Shown: positions 9,552 to 18,722 of the stretch, in pieces
Position numbering within the stretch: position 1 is the first letter of the stretch
Layout of the letters: every line of letters begins with the position of its first letter
Source of the DNA: Clostridium scatologenes
Lineage (GTDB): Bacteria > Bacillota > Clostridia > Clostridiales > Clostridiaceae
DNA: 64,000 bases
NCBI RefSeq assembly: GCF_000968375.1
Contig: NZ_CP009933.1
Location: forward strand, 3,472,001-3,536,000
Direction of reading: 5' to 3'
Translations under genes and position numbers: made by a program
The notes under the pieces: generated by a model
Told to the model about the DNA's origin: nothing
The model's database searches: none
Seen by the model: only the letters and a program-made list of their open reading frames with translations

Positions 9552-9566
9552 TTATTATACTAACTA

Positions 9567-9690
9567 TTAACCTTTCACTACTTCTCTAATAACATTATAA
9601 TTGCTATCACTACTACTTACAAACCCATCTACATTAGAATTAATTCCATCAAATTCCTTAAATTCTATAAATGCATTTTTCAATATTTAA
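9567..9690 (-). pseudogene. Possible 3' end of a lost gene
   Basis: A minus-strand frame of about 40 codons reads IEFKEFDGINSNVDGFVSS and further protein-like sequence to a TAA at 9567. It has no plausible start or ribosome site and is capped upstream by a stop. It sits between the repeat C fragment and the glpK terminator. I do not recognise the family; it could be a chance open stretch. Confidence 0.25.
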
Positions 9691-9698
9691 ATATTAAT

Positions 9699-9742
9699 AA
9701 AGACCTGCTAATGCTTCCTAAAGGAACCCTTAGCAGGTCTTT
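9699..9742 (-). terminator. Terminator of the glpFPK operon
   Basis: AAAGACCTGCTA pairs perfectly with TAGCAGGTCTTT (12 bp) and the strand continues TATTAATATTT. It lies immediately after the glpK stop, with a short internal GGTTCC/GGAAGC stem. Confidence 0.8.
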
Positions 9743-9755
9743 GCTTCAAAGGCTG

Positions 9756-11246
9756 TTATTTAGCCCATCCCATAGATCTCTTTACAGCTTCATGCCATCC
9801 TTCTAGTAATTTTCCTTTTTTGTCTTCTTCCATGTTAGGTTCAAAGCTCTTTGATAGAGCCCAATTTTTAACTACATCATCTCTATTTTTCCAATATCCT
9901 ACAGCAATACCAGCAAGGTAAGCTGCTCCAAGTGCTGTAGTTTCAATTACTTCTGGTCTATCAACTTGTACGCCTAATATATCTGACTGGAATTGCATTA
10001 AGAAATTGTTAGCACATGCTCCTCCATCTACTTTTAAAGCCTTAAGTTCTATACCTGAATCTTCTTGCATAGCTTTAAGTACATCATAAGTTTGATATGC
10101 AAGTGACTCTACTGTAGCTCTTATAAAATGCTCCTTTTTAGCACCTCTAGTTAATCCAACCATTGTACCTCTAGCATATTGATCCCAATATGGTGCACCT
10201 ATTCCTACAAAAGCAGGAACTAAGTATACTCCATTAGTATCTTCTACTGCTGTACAATATTTTTCTGATTCTGGAGCAGATTTAATCATTCTAAGTTCAT
10301 CTCTAAGCCATTGTATAGCAGCTCCTCCTATAAATATACTTCCTTCTAAAGCATATTCAACCTTTCCATCTATACCAACTGCTATAGTTGTTAATAATCC
10401 ATTTTTAGATTCAACAGCTTTTTCTCCTGTATTCATAAGCAAGAAACATCCTGTACCATAAGTATTTTTAGCTGTTCCTGGTTTAAAGCATGTTTGTCCA
10501 AATAAAGCAGCTTGTTGATCTCCTGCATCACCTGCTATCTTAATTGGTGCTCCAAATAACTTTTCATCAGTTTCACCATATACACAACTTGATGGTTTTA
10601 CTTCTGGAAGCATGGATTCTGGTATATCTAAAATCTCTAATAATTCTTTATCCCATTTCAATTCATGTATGTTAAACAGCATAGTTCTAGATGCATTTGT
10701 ATAATCGGTTACATGAATTTTACCTTTTGTTAAATTCCACATAAGCCAAGTATCTATATTACCAAAAGCTAAATTTCCTGCTTCTGCTTCTTTTCTAGCA
10801 CCTGGTATATTATCAAGTATCCATTTTACTTTTGTTCCTGAGAAATATGCATCTAATATAAGACCAGTTTTTTCCTTTATAATTTTATCTATGCCCTTAG
10901 CTTTTAATTCATCACAATATGAGGAAGTTCTTCTACACTGCCAAACTATTGCATTATATATAGGTAATCCAGTTCTCTTATCCCATACTACTGTAGTTTC
11001 TCTTTGATTTGTAATACCTATAGCAGCTACATCATCTGCACTTATATTAGCTTTTAATAAAGCTTCTGATGCTACAGCAAATTGAGTAGCCCATATTTCC
11101 ATCGGATCATGCTCAACCCAGCCTGCTTCTGGATATATTTGTTTGAATTCTTTTTGAGCTACACTTACAATTAAACCCTTTTCATTAAATAATATACACC
11201 TTGAACTTGTAGTTCCTTGATCCAATGCCATTACATACTTCGCCAT
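9756..11246 (-). CDS. glpK: Glycerol kinase
   Basis: Phosphorylates glycerol to sn-glycerol 3-phosphate with ATP. The 496-residue length is standard. The N-terminal phosphate-1 motif ALDQGTTSSRCILF (residues 7-20), GYWKNRDDV near the C terminus and the ADP-binding KVDGGACANNFLMQFQSD (about 403-420) are all typical FGGY-kinase features. It is the last gene of glpF-glpP-glpK and has its own strong terminator. The usual regulatory His of the Gram-positive enzyme (PTS HPr phosphorylation) was not located with confidence. ATG 11246 has GAGGAATG upstream. No anomalies. Confidence 0.97.
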   Translation of the reverse strand: MAKYVMALDQGTTSSRCILFNEKGLIVSVAQKEFKQIYPEAGWVEHDPMEIWATQFAVASEALLKANISADDVAAIGITNQRETTVVWDKRTGLPIYNAIVWQCRRTSSYCDELKAKGIDKIIKEKTGLILDAYFSGTKVKWILDNIPGARKEAEAGNLAFGNIDTWLMWNLTKGKIHVTDYTNASRTMLFNIHELKWDKELLEILDIPESMLPEVKPSSCVYGETDEKLFGAPIKIAGDAGDQQAALFGQTCFKPGTAKNTYGTGCFLLMNTGEKAVESKNGLLTTIAVGIDGKVEYALEGSIFIGGAAIQWLRDELRMIKSAPESEKYCTAVEDTNGVYLVPAFVGIGAPYWDQYARGTMVGLTRGAKKEHFIRATVESLAYQTYDVLKAMQEDSGIELKALKVDGGACANNFLMQFQSDILGVQVDRPEVIETTALGAAYLAGIAVGYWKNRDDVVKNWALSKSFEPNMEEDKKGKLLEGWHEAVKRSMGWAK

Positions 11247-11324
11247 AATCCATTCCTCCTCAAATTTATATAAAATGCTAATGTTTTCTATAATTTTTAA
11301 TTTAATAATATGAATTTTAAAACA

Positions 11325-11885
11325 TCATAAATTCCATAACTGAGATGCAGTAGTTGATATAGCTACCGCACCTGCAGATAATGATTCTATAACATCTTTT
11401 TTAGTTTTTATAAGTCCGCCTGCTATTATACAACTATTGGTTTCTTGTTGTATAACACTTATTATTTTACTTGCAACCCCAGGCATAACCTCTACTGCAT
11501 TTGGCTTATTCTCATGAATATTTTTTATACCTGTTTTTATTGAAAGTGAGTCCATTATAAATACTCTCAATATTGTATATAAGCCTAGTTGGTTGCCATA
11601 TTTTATATTTGACGTTTTTGTACTTATAATACCTTGAGGATTCACATTCTCTTTTATATATCTTATACCCGCAGAATCTCCTCTAAGCCCTTCAATTAAA
11701 TCTACATGTACAAAAACCATTTTATTTTTTTCTTTCAATCTAGAACATATTTTAGATATAGTTAAAATGTCTCCATATAATACAAATACAATGGAAGCCT
11801 TGCTTAATAAAGCCTTGTCTAAATCATGATCATTTCTTATTGCTACTATTATTGGATTTGCTATTAATCTTTCTTTTAATTTCAT
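11325..11885 (-). CDS. glpP: Glycerol uptake operon antiterminator GlpP
   Basis: A 186-residue TIM-barrel-like GlpP protein (ANPIIVAIRNDHDLDKAL at the start; EVMPGVASKII and AGGLIKTKKDV further on). In Bacillus, GlpP bound to glycerol 3-phosphate lets polymerase read through a leader terminator of glp genes. That role fits here: a leader terminator lies upstream of glpF at about 12808-12860, and glpP sits between glpF and glpK. ATG 11885 has AGGAG 9-10 bases upstream. Length and ends match the family. Confidence 0.93.
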   Translation of the reverse strand: MKLKERLIANPIIVAIRNDHDLDKALLSKASIVFVLYGDILTISKICSRLKEKNKMVFVHVDLIEGLRGDSAGIRYIKENVNPQGIISTKTSNIKYGNQLGLYTILRVFIMDSLSIKTGIKNIHENKPNAVEVMPGVASKIISVIQQETNSCIIAGGLIKTKKDVIESLSAGAVAISTTASQLWNL

Positions 11886-11996
11886 ATTACTTTGAGACTC
11901 CTTTGTTAATTTTTCTATTTTTTGTATATTTTAATTTTATCACTTTTGAATTTTGTTGCAAGTTATAAAATCAAAAGAGTCCAAAGTTTTCAAAAT

Positions 11997-12701
11997 TTAA
12001 AATACAGCAACAAATAATAAAGCACCTAGAAGTCCTCCAACTATAGGTCCCAAAACTGGTACCCAAGAATAAGACCAATCTGAATCACCTTTTCCTGCTA
12101 TAGGAAGTATAGCATGTGCTATTCTTGGTGATAAATCTCTGGCTGGATTCATAGCATATCCTGTAGGTCCTCCCAAAGATGCACCTAAAGCAAAGATTAG
12201 AAATGCTACAAAAAGTGTTCCAAATCCATCTGCAGCCTTTGTAGCGCCTATACCCATAATACTAAATACTAATGTAGCTGTAGCTAAAAGTTCAGTTAAA
12301 AAGTTCCATTTTAGATTTCTTATAGCTGGAGCTGTGCAGAATATTCCAAGCTTAGCTGCCTTATCTTCTGTTTGTTCCCAGTGTGGTAAATAAGTTAACC
12401 ATACTAAAGCTGCTCCTACTACACCACCTAACATTTGAGCAATTACATATCCTGGTACTTCTGCTGCTGGGAATTTACCTACAGCAGCTAGCCCTATAGT
12501 AAGTGCTGGATTTAAGTGTGCTCCACTTATACCACCAAATATATATGCAGGAAGTCCAACTGCTATAGCCCATCCTGCTGTTATAACTATCCAGCCTCCA
12601 TTTTGACCTTTACTTTTAGTTAATGTACAGTTTGCACAAACTCCATCTCCTAAGTACACCAAAATCATAGTTCCTAGAAATTCGGCCATCATTTTTGACA
12701 T
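11997..12701 (-). CDS. glpF: Glycerol uptake facilitator (aquaglyceroporin)
   Basis: A 234-residue MIP channel with six membrane segments. The two half-helix motifs are a first NPA in GISGAHLNPALTIGL (about residues 58-72) and a second NPA with the extra Asp of glycerol facilitators in GYAMNPARDLSPRIAH (about 180-195). It mediates facilitated glycerol entry. It is the first gene of the glp operon, followed by glpP and glpK. Translation starts at ATG 12701 behind GGGGGTAGGAT. Upstream lie a cre palindrome and the GlpP-type terminator, so both catabolite control and glycerol-3-phosphate antitermination are expected. Confidence 0.96.
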   Translation of the reverse strand: MSKMMAEFLGTMILVYLGDGVCANCTLTKSKGQNGGWIVITAGWAIAVGLPAYIFGGISGAHLNPALTIGLAAVGKFPAAEVPGYVIAQMLGGVVGAALVWLTYLPHWEQTEDKAAKLGIFCTAPAIRNLKWNFLTELLATATLVFSIMGIGATKAADGFGTLFVAFLIFALGASLGGPTGYAMNPARDLSPRIAHAILPIAGKGDSDWSYSWVPVLGPIVGGLLGALLFVAVF

Positions 12702-12737
12702 AATATCCTACCCCCTTAATTAAATTTTCCAAGCTTA

Positions 12738-12755
12738 TTTGTAACCGGTTACAAA
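12738..12755 (-). promoter_or_regulatory. cre-like palindrome (CcpA site) in the glp leader
   Basis: TTTGTAACCGGTTACAAA is a perfect 18-bp palindrome and fits the CcpA cre pattern WTGNAANCGNWNNCWW at every defined base. It lies between the leader terminator and the glpF ribosome site. Binding would act as a roadblock giving glucose repression. Confidence 0.75.
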
Positions 12756-12804
12756 CAAGTTTGAATAAAATCTCCATTTTATAAAATAAATACCAACACA
12801 TATG

Positions 12805-12860
12805 GCAATAAAAAAGCCGACTTTAAGAAAAACCTTACATAGGCTTCTCAAAAAGCGGCT
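12805..12860 (-). terminator. glp leader terminator, probable GlpP target
   Basis: On minus, AGCCGCTTTTTGAGAA pairs with TTCTTAAAGTCGGCT (plus 12845-12860 with 12815-12830), followed by TTTTTTATT. It lies in the untranslated leader of glpF, exactly where GlpP-controlled terminators occur, and glpP is in the operon. Confidence 0.78.
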
Positions 12861-12907
12861 CTCTAAATCTCTGCCACAATCATTATTCTATAAAATAGCT
12901 TACATTA

Positions 12908-12936
12908 ATAATATCATATATATATCCATATATCAA
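12908..12936 (-). promoter_or_regulatory. Probable sigma-A promoter of glpFPK
   Basis: On minus, TTGATA (plus 12931-12936), a 17-base spacer, then TATTAT (plus 12908-12913). It lies about 50 bases upstream of the leader terminator. Confidence 0.55.
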
Positions 12937-13056
12937 TATTTTTTAAAAGTTCAAATTAGATAAATTTATCTATTTATTGATATTTTTTCACCATTAAATC
13001 ACATTTTATACTTGTTTTATTTCATTATTTTTCCAAAATCAAACTTAAAATGAGTT

Positions 13057-15945
13057 TTATTTTATGGATTGAGTTTTAACTTCTTTTATGTAATCTTCCA
13101 TTTCCAATATTGTTATACATTTTCCTCTTCCTGCTCTATTTTGAATCTTAATATCATCAATATCCACATCAATTGTAATACTTTGTGAAGATTTTAATAA
13201 AAATCTATTATTTAAACATTTTTTACAACTTAAAATTTCCGAATAAATTACTTCATCATCTTCTTTCAAGCTTATACCTGTAACACCAGAAGCTATCTTT
13301 CCCATTGAATTTATAGTATTTCCTTGAAACCTTATACACATAGCTTTTTTTGTTATCATAACTATCTCTTCTTCACTATTTAGTGATAATTGAACATTTA
13401 TTAAAGCATCCTTATCGCTTTTAAACTTATAAGCTATAGTAGAAAAATAATCTCCTTCAAATTCCTTTAAGGATGTCTTCTTAACCATACCCTTCTTTGT
13501 AAAAAAGTATATATTGCCATTATCAAAATCACTAACAGATATAATATTTATAATATTATCCTTATCAACATCATCCCATATATCCTTTATGCTTATTCCC
13601 TGATCTCCAATATTCTGTAGAATAAGAGCTGATGTACAAAATACAGTTCCATCCTTTGAAAAAATCAAAATCTTACTTTTTGAATCTGTGCTCACATTTA
13701 AAACTTTACTACTGATTCTATTTTTATCACTGGCTTTAATTATTCCAAATCTATTTATACTTAAATTAAATGTTTTAGACTCAAATTCCGTAGTAAAATC
13801 TATATTTATTATTTTATCATTAGAACTTAAATTTACTAATTGCAATCCCATTATATTTCTATCTGATTCTTCTATTTTAGGTTCTTCAACTACAAATTTA
13901 AGTCCCTTATCTGTTTCAATATTTATAAAGGTCTCTTCCCTATCTTTCGGTGCAATAATAACTTTTAAAACTTTTTCTTCATTTTTTAACTTTAATGCCA
14001 TAATCTTAGTGTAATTAGTATTAAATTTATCTACACCTGTCTTTTTTACAATTCCTCTATCAGTAAAGAACATTAAATTCTGAGACTCCATAAAATCATT
14101 TGCAGAATAAACTGCCACAATACTTTCTTGACTTACATCTAGTGTTTTTATTATACTTTCTATTCTTTCCCCTTTATCCTTCCACTTAAATTCTGGAATA
14201 TTTATGCCTTTACTCTGATACATGTTTCCTTTATCAGTAAAAAACATTAGGGTACTTTTAGTATTGGAGTTAATTAGAAATTTATTAAAATCTCCTTCTC
14301 TATACTCGATATCTCCTACTTCAGCATTAATTCTATTGTAAGTTTTTAATGGTATCCTTTTAATGAATCCTTCATTAGACATAGTTATAACTATGTCTTC
14401 TTCTACTATAAGTTCTTCTAAATTTATTTTAGCCTCATCATCATTTTCAACTATTGTAGTTTTTCTATGGTCACCATATTTTTCTCTTATTTCTATAAGC
14501 TCTTTTTTTATTATTTTTAAAAGCTCCTTTTCGCTGGAAAGTATTTTATTTAATCTTTTTATTTCTTTTTCAAGTTCTTTATGTTCTTTTTCAAAAGCTA
14601 CAATTTCAAGTCCTGTAAGTCTATATAACATAAGTTCTAATATAGCTTCTGACTGAACCTCTGTAAAACCAAAACCTTCTATTAAGTTTTTTCCTGCATC
14701 CTTTTTTGATTTAGAACTTCTTATGACTTTAATGATTTCATCCATTATACCTATAGCTTTTATAAAACCTTCAACAATATGAAATCTTTTAGCTGCTATT
14801 TCCAATTCTCTTTCAGTTCTTCTTCTTATTACATCTTTTTGATGCTCTATATAGTGATAAAGTATGGTTTTCAAGCCCATAGTTTGAGGTTTTCCTTTTG
14901 CTAAAGCTACCATATTAAAAGAAATGTTACACTGCATATCTGTTCTCTTGAAAAGATATTTTAATACTTTATCTACAGTTTCTTCATCCGAAGACTTTTT
15001 AAATTCTATTACAGCTCTAACTCCTGTTCTATCTGACTCATCTCTTATATCAGAAATAGCCTCTAAAGCCTTTGCATGTTTTTTATCTGCTGTCATTTCA
15101 GATATAGTTTGAAGTAATTTCGCTTTACTTCTTCTATAAGGAAATTCTGTTATAACAATACCTAGTCTTCCACTTTCTAATCTTTCTATAGAGGTTTTAG
15201 ATCTTAATGTAACTCTACCTTCTCCTGTTTCATAAGCGGATAGAAGAGATTTTTTTCCTATTATGATTCCACCTGTAGGTAAATCAGGTCCTTTTATATA
15301 TTCCATAAGTTCTCTTGTATCTATATCTGATTTATCAATACAAGCAATAGTTGCATCTATTACCTCTTTTAAATTATGTGGTGGTATATTAGTAGCAAGT
15401 CCTACAGCTATTCCAAAGGCTCCATTTACCAAAAGATTTGGATATTTAGCTGGAAGTACTTCTGGTTCTTTTTCAGAAGCAGAATAGTTATCCATCATAT
15501 CCACTACACCTTTATCTATATCCCTTATTAATTCCATAGCAATTGGAGTAAGTCTTGCCTCAGTATAACGCATAGCAGCAGCATTATCTCCATCTTGACT
15601 TCCCCAATTACCATGACCATCTATAAGTGGTTTTCTTGTAGTAAAATCTTGAGCCAATATTACCATAGCATCATACACAGATGTATCACCATGAGGATGA
15701 TATTTACCAAGTATATCTCCTACTATTCTAGCTGATTTATAATAAGGCTTATCCGGAAAAGCCTTAAGCATATATGAACCATACAATATTCTTCTATGTA
15801 CAGGTTTAAGTCCATCACGTACATCAGGAAGAGCCCTATCCTTAGCTACTTCTACGGCATAGGGCAGATAGTTCTCAGGCATAGCTTCTTCTATAGAAAC
15901 TTTTATTATATTATTATCTACTGGAATTGTTGTTTTCTTAGACAT
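13057..15945 (-). CDS. parC: DNA topoisomerase IV subunit A (GyrA/ParC family)
   Basis: The breakage-reunion subunit of a type IIA topoisomerase, 962 residues. AAMRYTEARLTPIAMELI (about residues 125-142) holds the active-site Tyr after the conserved Arg. YHPHGDTSVYDAMV is the quinolone-pocket region. A C-terminal beta-pinwheel (about 500-960) follows, but I see no canonical GyrA box (QRRGGKG), which favours topoisomerase IV over gyrase. ATG 15945, 3 bases after an in-frame TTG, has AGGAGGTAATTG upstream. The gene follows parE with a 33-base gap and is probably co-transcribed. The enzyme decatenates sister chromosomes. Confidence 0.9.
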   Translation of the reverse strand: MSKKTTIPVDNNIIKVSIEEAMPENYLPYAVEVAKDRALPDVRDGLKPVHRRILYGSYMLKAFPDKPYYKSARIVGDILGKYHPHGDTSVYDAMVILAQDFTTRKPLIDGHGNWGSQDGDNAAAMRYTEARLTPIAMELIRDIDKGVVDMMDNYSASEKEPEVLPAKYPNLLVNGAFGIAVGLATNIPPHNLKEVIDATIACIDKSDIDTRELMEYIKGPDLPTGGIIIGKKSLLSAYETGEGRVTLRSKTSIERLESGRLGIVITEFPYRRSKAKLLQTISEMTADKKHAKALEAISDIRDESDRTGVRAVIEFKKSSDEETVDKVLKYLFKRTDMQCNISFNMVALAKGKPQTMGLKTILYHYIEHQKDVIRRRTERELEIAAKRFHIVEGFIKAIGIMDEIIKVIRSSKSKKDAGKNLIEGFGFTEVQSEAILELMLYRLTGLEIVAFEKEHKELEKEIKRLNKILSSEKELLKIIKKELIEIREKYGDHRKTTIVENDDEAKINLEELIVEEDIVITMSNEGFIKRIPLKTYNRINAEVGDIEYREGDFNKFLINSNTKSTLMFFTDKGNMYQSKGINIPEFKWKDKGERIESIIKTLDVSQESIVAVYSANDFMESQNLMFFTDRGIVKKTGVDKFNTNYTKIMALKLKNEEKVLKVIIAPKDREETFINIETDKGLKFVVEEPKIEESDRNIMGLQLVNLSSNDKIINIDFTTEFESKTFNLSINRFGIIKASDKNRISSKVLNVSTDSKSKILIFSKDGTVFCTSALILQNIGDQGISIKDIWDDVDKDNIINIISVSDFDNGNIYFFTKKGMVKKTSLKEFEGDYFSTIAYKFKSDKDALINVQLSLNSEEEIVMITKKAMCIRFQGNTINSMGKIASGVTGISLKEDDEVIYSEILSCKKCLNNRFLLKSSQSITIDVDIDDIKIQNRAGRGKCITILEMEDYIKEVKTQSIK

Positions 15946-15978
15946 CAATTACCTCCTAATGTGAGTTTTTAGTATAGT

Positions 15979-17940
15979 TTAATCATTAAATACAGCGTAC
16001 TTGTACATATAGTTTTTTCTAGGCGCAACTACATCGCCCATAAGCAGTGATACCATCTTTTCTGCTTTTGCAGCATCTTCTATGGTAATCTGTTGAAGGG
16101 TTCTGGTTTCAGGATTTAATGTTGTTTCCCAAAGTTGATCTGGATTCATTTCTCCAAGTCCTTTATATCTTTGTATTAAAGCACCTTTTCCTACTTGTTT
16201 TTTTTCTTTTTCTAATTCTTCATCACTATAAGCATATCTAACAATTTCCTTGTTCTTATTCTGTTTATATACCTTATATAGAGGAGGAAGTGCTATATAA
16301 AGATGACCGTTAGATATTATCTGCCTCATATATCTATATATATAGGTCATCCATAAAGTTCTTATATGATATCCATCTACATCAGCATCTGACATTATTA
16401 TTATTTTATTATATTTAAGATCTTCTTCTCTATAATTTTGTAGAACTCCTGTACCTATTGCAGTATTGAATATTTTTAACTCTTCACTTCCAAGTACATT
16501 TTCTAACTTTTGTTTTTCAGTATTCATTATCTTACCTTTAGAAGGCATTATAGTTTGAAATCTTCTATCTCTAGCTTGTTTTGCAGATCCACCAGCTGAA
16601 TCTCCCTCAACAACTATAAATTCACAAAACGAAGAATCTTTTAGTGTACAAACCGCTATTTTTCCAGCAAGTGGAGCAGTTCCCTTACCTATTTTTTTCT
16701 TTTCAGCTTCATTTATTTTTTTTATTTTTTCACGTCTTGCAGCTGCATCTATAGCATTATTAATAATTGAACTAGCTGTATCCTTATTATCTTCTATCCA
16801 TTCAGAAAACTTGGTATAAGCTAAATCATTCATCATTGTATAAGCTTCAGTATTACCAAGCTTTGTTTTTGTTTGTCCTTCAAATATAGGATTAGTTATT
16901 TTTATTCTAACTATAGCAGTCATTCCTTCTCTTAAATCATCACCTTCAAATTCCTTATCTTTTTCTTTTAATAGATTTAATTTTTTAGTCCACTCTTTAA
17001 ATGCTCTTGTCATACCAGCTTTAAATCCACTTTCATGGGTTCCTGATTCTGTAGTTGGAATATTATTTACATAACTTGCTATATACTCTGTTGTAGAATC
17101 TGTAAATTGAACACAAACTTCGCTGTACATGCTAATACCATTTACTTCTCTTTCTCCTTCGAAAAGTATTGGTGGGCTATGCAGCGCTGTTTTACTCTCA
17201 TTTAAATATTCTATAAAATCTAAAAGACCTCTTTCTGAATGGTATTCCTTTTCTACCACTTCATCTTCTCTTTTATCAATAATTTTTAATGTTATGCCTT
17301 TATTTTGAAAAGCCAATTCTTGAAGCCTTTCATCTATTACATCAAACTTAAATTCCGTATTAGAAAATACATCCTTATCTGGTAAAAATGTCACCTTTGT
17401 TCCAGTTTCTTTTGTATTGCCTACTACCTTTAGTGCAGTCACTGGAGTACCTGGCATCTCTCTTTTTAAAGACTTATCATAGGCATATTCAAACCTTTGG
17501 GTATATATGTGTCCATTTTGCTTTATCTCAACTACTACCCACTTTGAAAGTGCATTAACTACTGCAGCACCAACACCATGAAGTCCACCTGAAGTTTTAT
17601 AAACATCATTATTAAACTTACCACCTGTATGAAGTTCCGTAAATACCATTTCTACACCAGACTTTTTCTTCACCGGATGTATTCCAGTAGGTATTCCTCT
17701 ACCATTATCTATAATAGTTACACTTTTATCTTTATTTAAAATTACTATAGCCTTGTCTCCAAAGCCATTGGATATTTCATCTATAGAATTATCTAAAATT
17801 TCCCATATACAATGATGAAGTCCTTTACTTCCCGTAGAACCTATATACATACCAGGTCTTACCCTAACTGGTTCTAATTTTTCTAGAGAAGTCAATGTAG
17901 TGACATCATAAACCTGTACTTTTTCCTCTCTCTGTTCCAT
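15979..17940 (-). CDS. parE: DNA topoisomerase IV subunit B (GyrB/ParE family)
   Basis: The ATPase subunit, 653 residues. The GHKL ATP site is visible in ILDNSIDEISNGFG, IIDNGRGIPTGIH and GGLHGVGAAVVNALS. The TOPRIM domain is visible in FIVVEGDSAGGSAKQARD (about 415-432) and IIMSDADVDGYHIRTLW. It ends with the usual RYKGLGEMNPDQLWETT. I chose ATG 17940 because TGGAGG precedes it and the family begins here; an upstream in-frame extension to 18081 is non-homologous and rejected. It forms an operon with parC, and the pair assemble as a heterotetramer. Confidence 0.92.
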   Translation of the reverse strand: MEQREEKVQVYDVTTLTSLEKLEPVRVRPGMYIGSTGSKGLHHCIWEILDNSIDEISNGFGDKAIVILNKDKSVTIIDNGRGIPTGIHPVKKKSGVEMVFTELHTGGKFNNDVYKTSGGLHGVGAAVVNALSKWVVVEIKQNGHIYTQRFEYAYDKSLKREMPGTPVTALKVVGNTKETGTKVTFLPDKDVFSNTEFKFDVIDERLQELAFQNKGITLKIIDKREDEVVEKEYHSERGLLDFIEYLNESKTALHSPPILFEGEREVNGISMYSEVCVQFTDSTTEYIASYVNNIPTTESGTHESGFKAGMTRAFKEWTKKLNLLKEKDKEFEGDDLREGMTAIVRIKITNPIFEGQTKTKLGNTEAYTMMNDLAYTKFSEWIEDNKDTASSIINNAIDAAARREKIKKINEAEKKKIGKGTAPLAGKIAVCTLKDSSFCEFIVVEGDSAGGSAKQARDRRFQTIMPSKGKIMNTEKQKLENVLGSEELKIFNTAIGTGVLQNYREEDLKYNKIIIMSDADVDGYHIRTLWMTYIYRYMRQIISNGHLYIALPPLYKVYKQNKNKEIVRYAYSDEELEKEKKQVGKGALIQRYKGLGEMNPDQLWETTLNPETRTLQQITIEDAAKAEKMVSLLMGDVVAPRKNYMYKYAVFND

Positions 17941-18117
17941 TCGTATCCTCCATAATTTTATTCTTAATAGTATACATTTTATCAAAAACTCAAAATAAAA
18001 ACAAATGTTCTTATTTATTTTACAAAACTCATATATTGACTTATTATACAACAGCATTTTTGTTTTAACAACAGTAGCCATACACTAAATTCCATTTTTT
18101 ATATATTAAAATTCTTA

Positions 18118-18177
18118 TTGACTTACACTATATTACAAGTATAATATATTAGTTATAATATACTATACTTGTAATAT
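18118..18177 (+). promoter_or_regulatory. Promoter with palindromic PadR-type operator
   Basis: TTGACT (18118-18123), a 16-base spacer, then TATAAT (18140-18145). A perfect 14-bp inverted repeat, ATATTACAAGTATA (18130-18143) and its complement (18164-18177), overlaps the spacer and -10 box and continues downstream. This position would let the encoded PadR repressor shut off its own operon. Confidence 0.65.
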
Positions 18178-18206
18178 ATATTTTATTTCTTTGGGAGGTA
18201 ATATTA

Positions 18207-18722
18207 ATGTCAACAGAACATGCTATTTTAGGTTTACTCAATCAAAGGCCCATGCATGGTTATGAGATTAAAAAGGAATTTGAAAAGTCAGTAAGTTTCA
18301 TTTGGTCTATCAATATCGGTCAACTTTATACTCTATTAAAAAAAATGGAAAAAGAAAATGAAATAGTAAAAAAGGCAGTACCACAAGAAAATAAACCAGA
18401 TAAACTTGTTTATAAGATTCAAGACAAGGGTAGAAGTAAGCTCCACAAGTGGTTATCGGAACCAGTTATAATGAGACAAACTAAAGATGAATTTTATTTA
18501 AAAATGATGTTTCTTACACAGACCAAAAAGGAAGATGCAAGAAAATATATAGATGAACAAATAGATATTATAGAAAAACAACTAAATGAATTTAATAAGA
18601 CAAAAAATGCTAATAAGGATAGTAGAAACAAATTCATGGATGTGCTTTTAGAAGCCTCAATTATGCATTTTCAAGTAGATATTCAATGGTTAAATCTTTA
18701 TAAAGAAAGGATGGAACTGTAA
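18207..18722 (+). CDS. PadR family transcriptional regulator
   Basis: A 171-residue PadR protein. The N-terminal winged helix begins STEHAILGLLNQRPMHGYEIKKEF (the usual ILGLL..xP.hGYEI motif), then INIGQLYTLLKKMEKEN. The C-terminal helical dimerisation region is long (subfamily with Vir_act_alpha_C). ATG 18207 has GGGAGGTAAT upstream. The stop overlaps the next ATG (TAATG), so translation is coupled to the membrane protein that follows. The palindrome in its promoter suggests autorepression. PadR partners of this layout often control export or envelope stress genes; the inducer is unknown. Confidence 0.9.
   Translation: MSTEHAILGLLNQRPMHGYEIKKEFEKSVSFIWSINIGQLYTLLKKMEKENEIVKKAVPQENKPDKLVYKIQDKGRSKLHKWLSEPVIMRQTKDEFYLKMMFLTQTKKEDARKYIDEQIDIIEKQLNEFNKTKNANKDSRNKFMDVLLEASIMHFQVDIQWLNLYKERMEL

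Noticed and set aside
12616..12801. Minus-strand 61-codon frame overlapping the glpF start and cre palindrome
   Set aside because: It overlaps glpF in another frame and spans the regulatory leader; there is no ribosome site and no recognisable protein.
17941..18081. 47-residue N-terminal extension of parE
   Set aside because: It is not ParE-like, is A+T-driven in composition, and a strong TGGAGG site sits exactly before ATG 17940 where the family starts.
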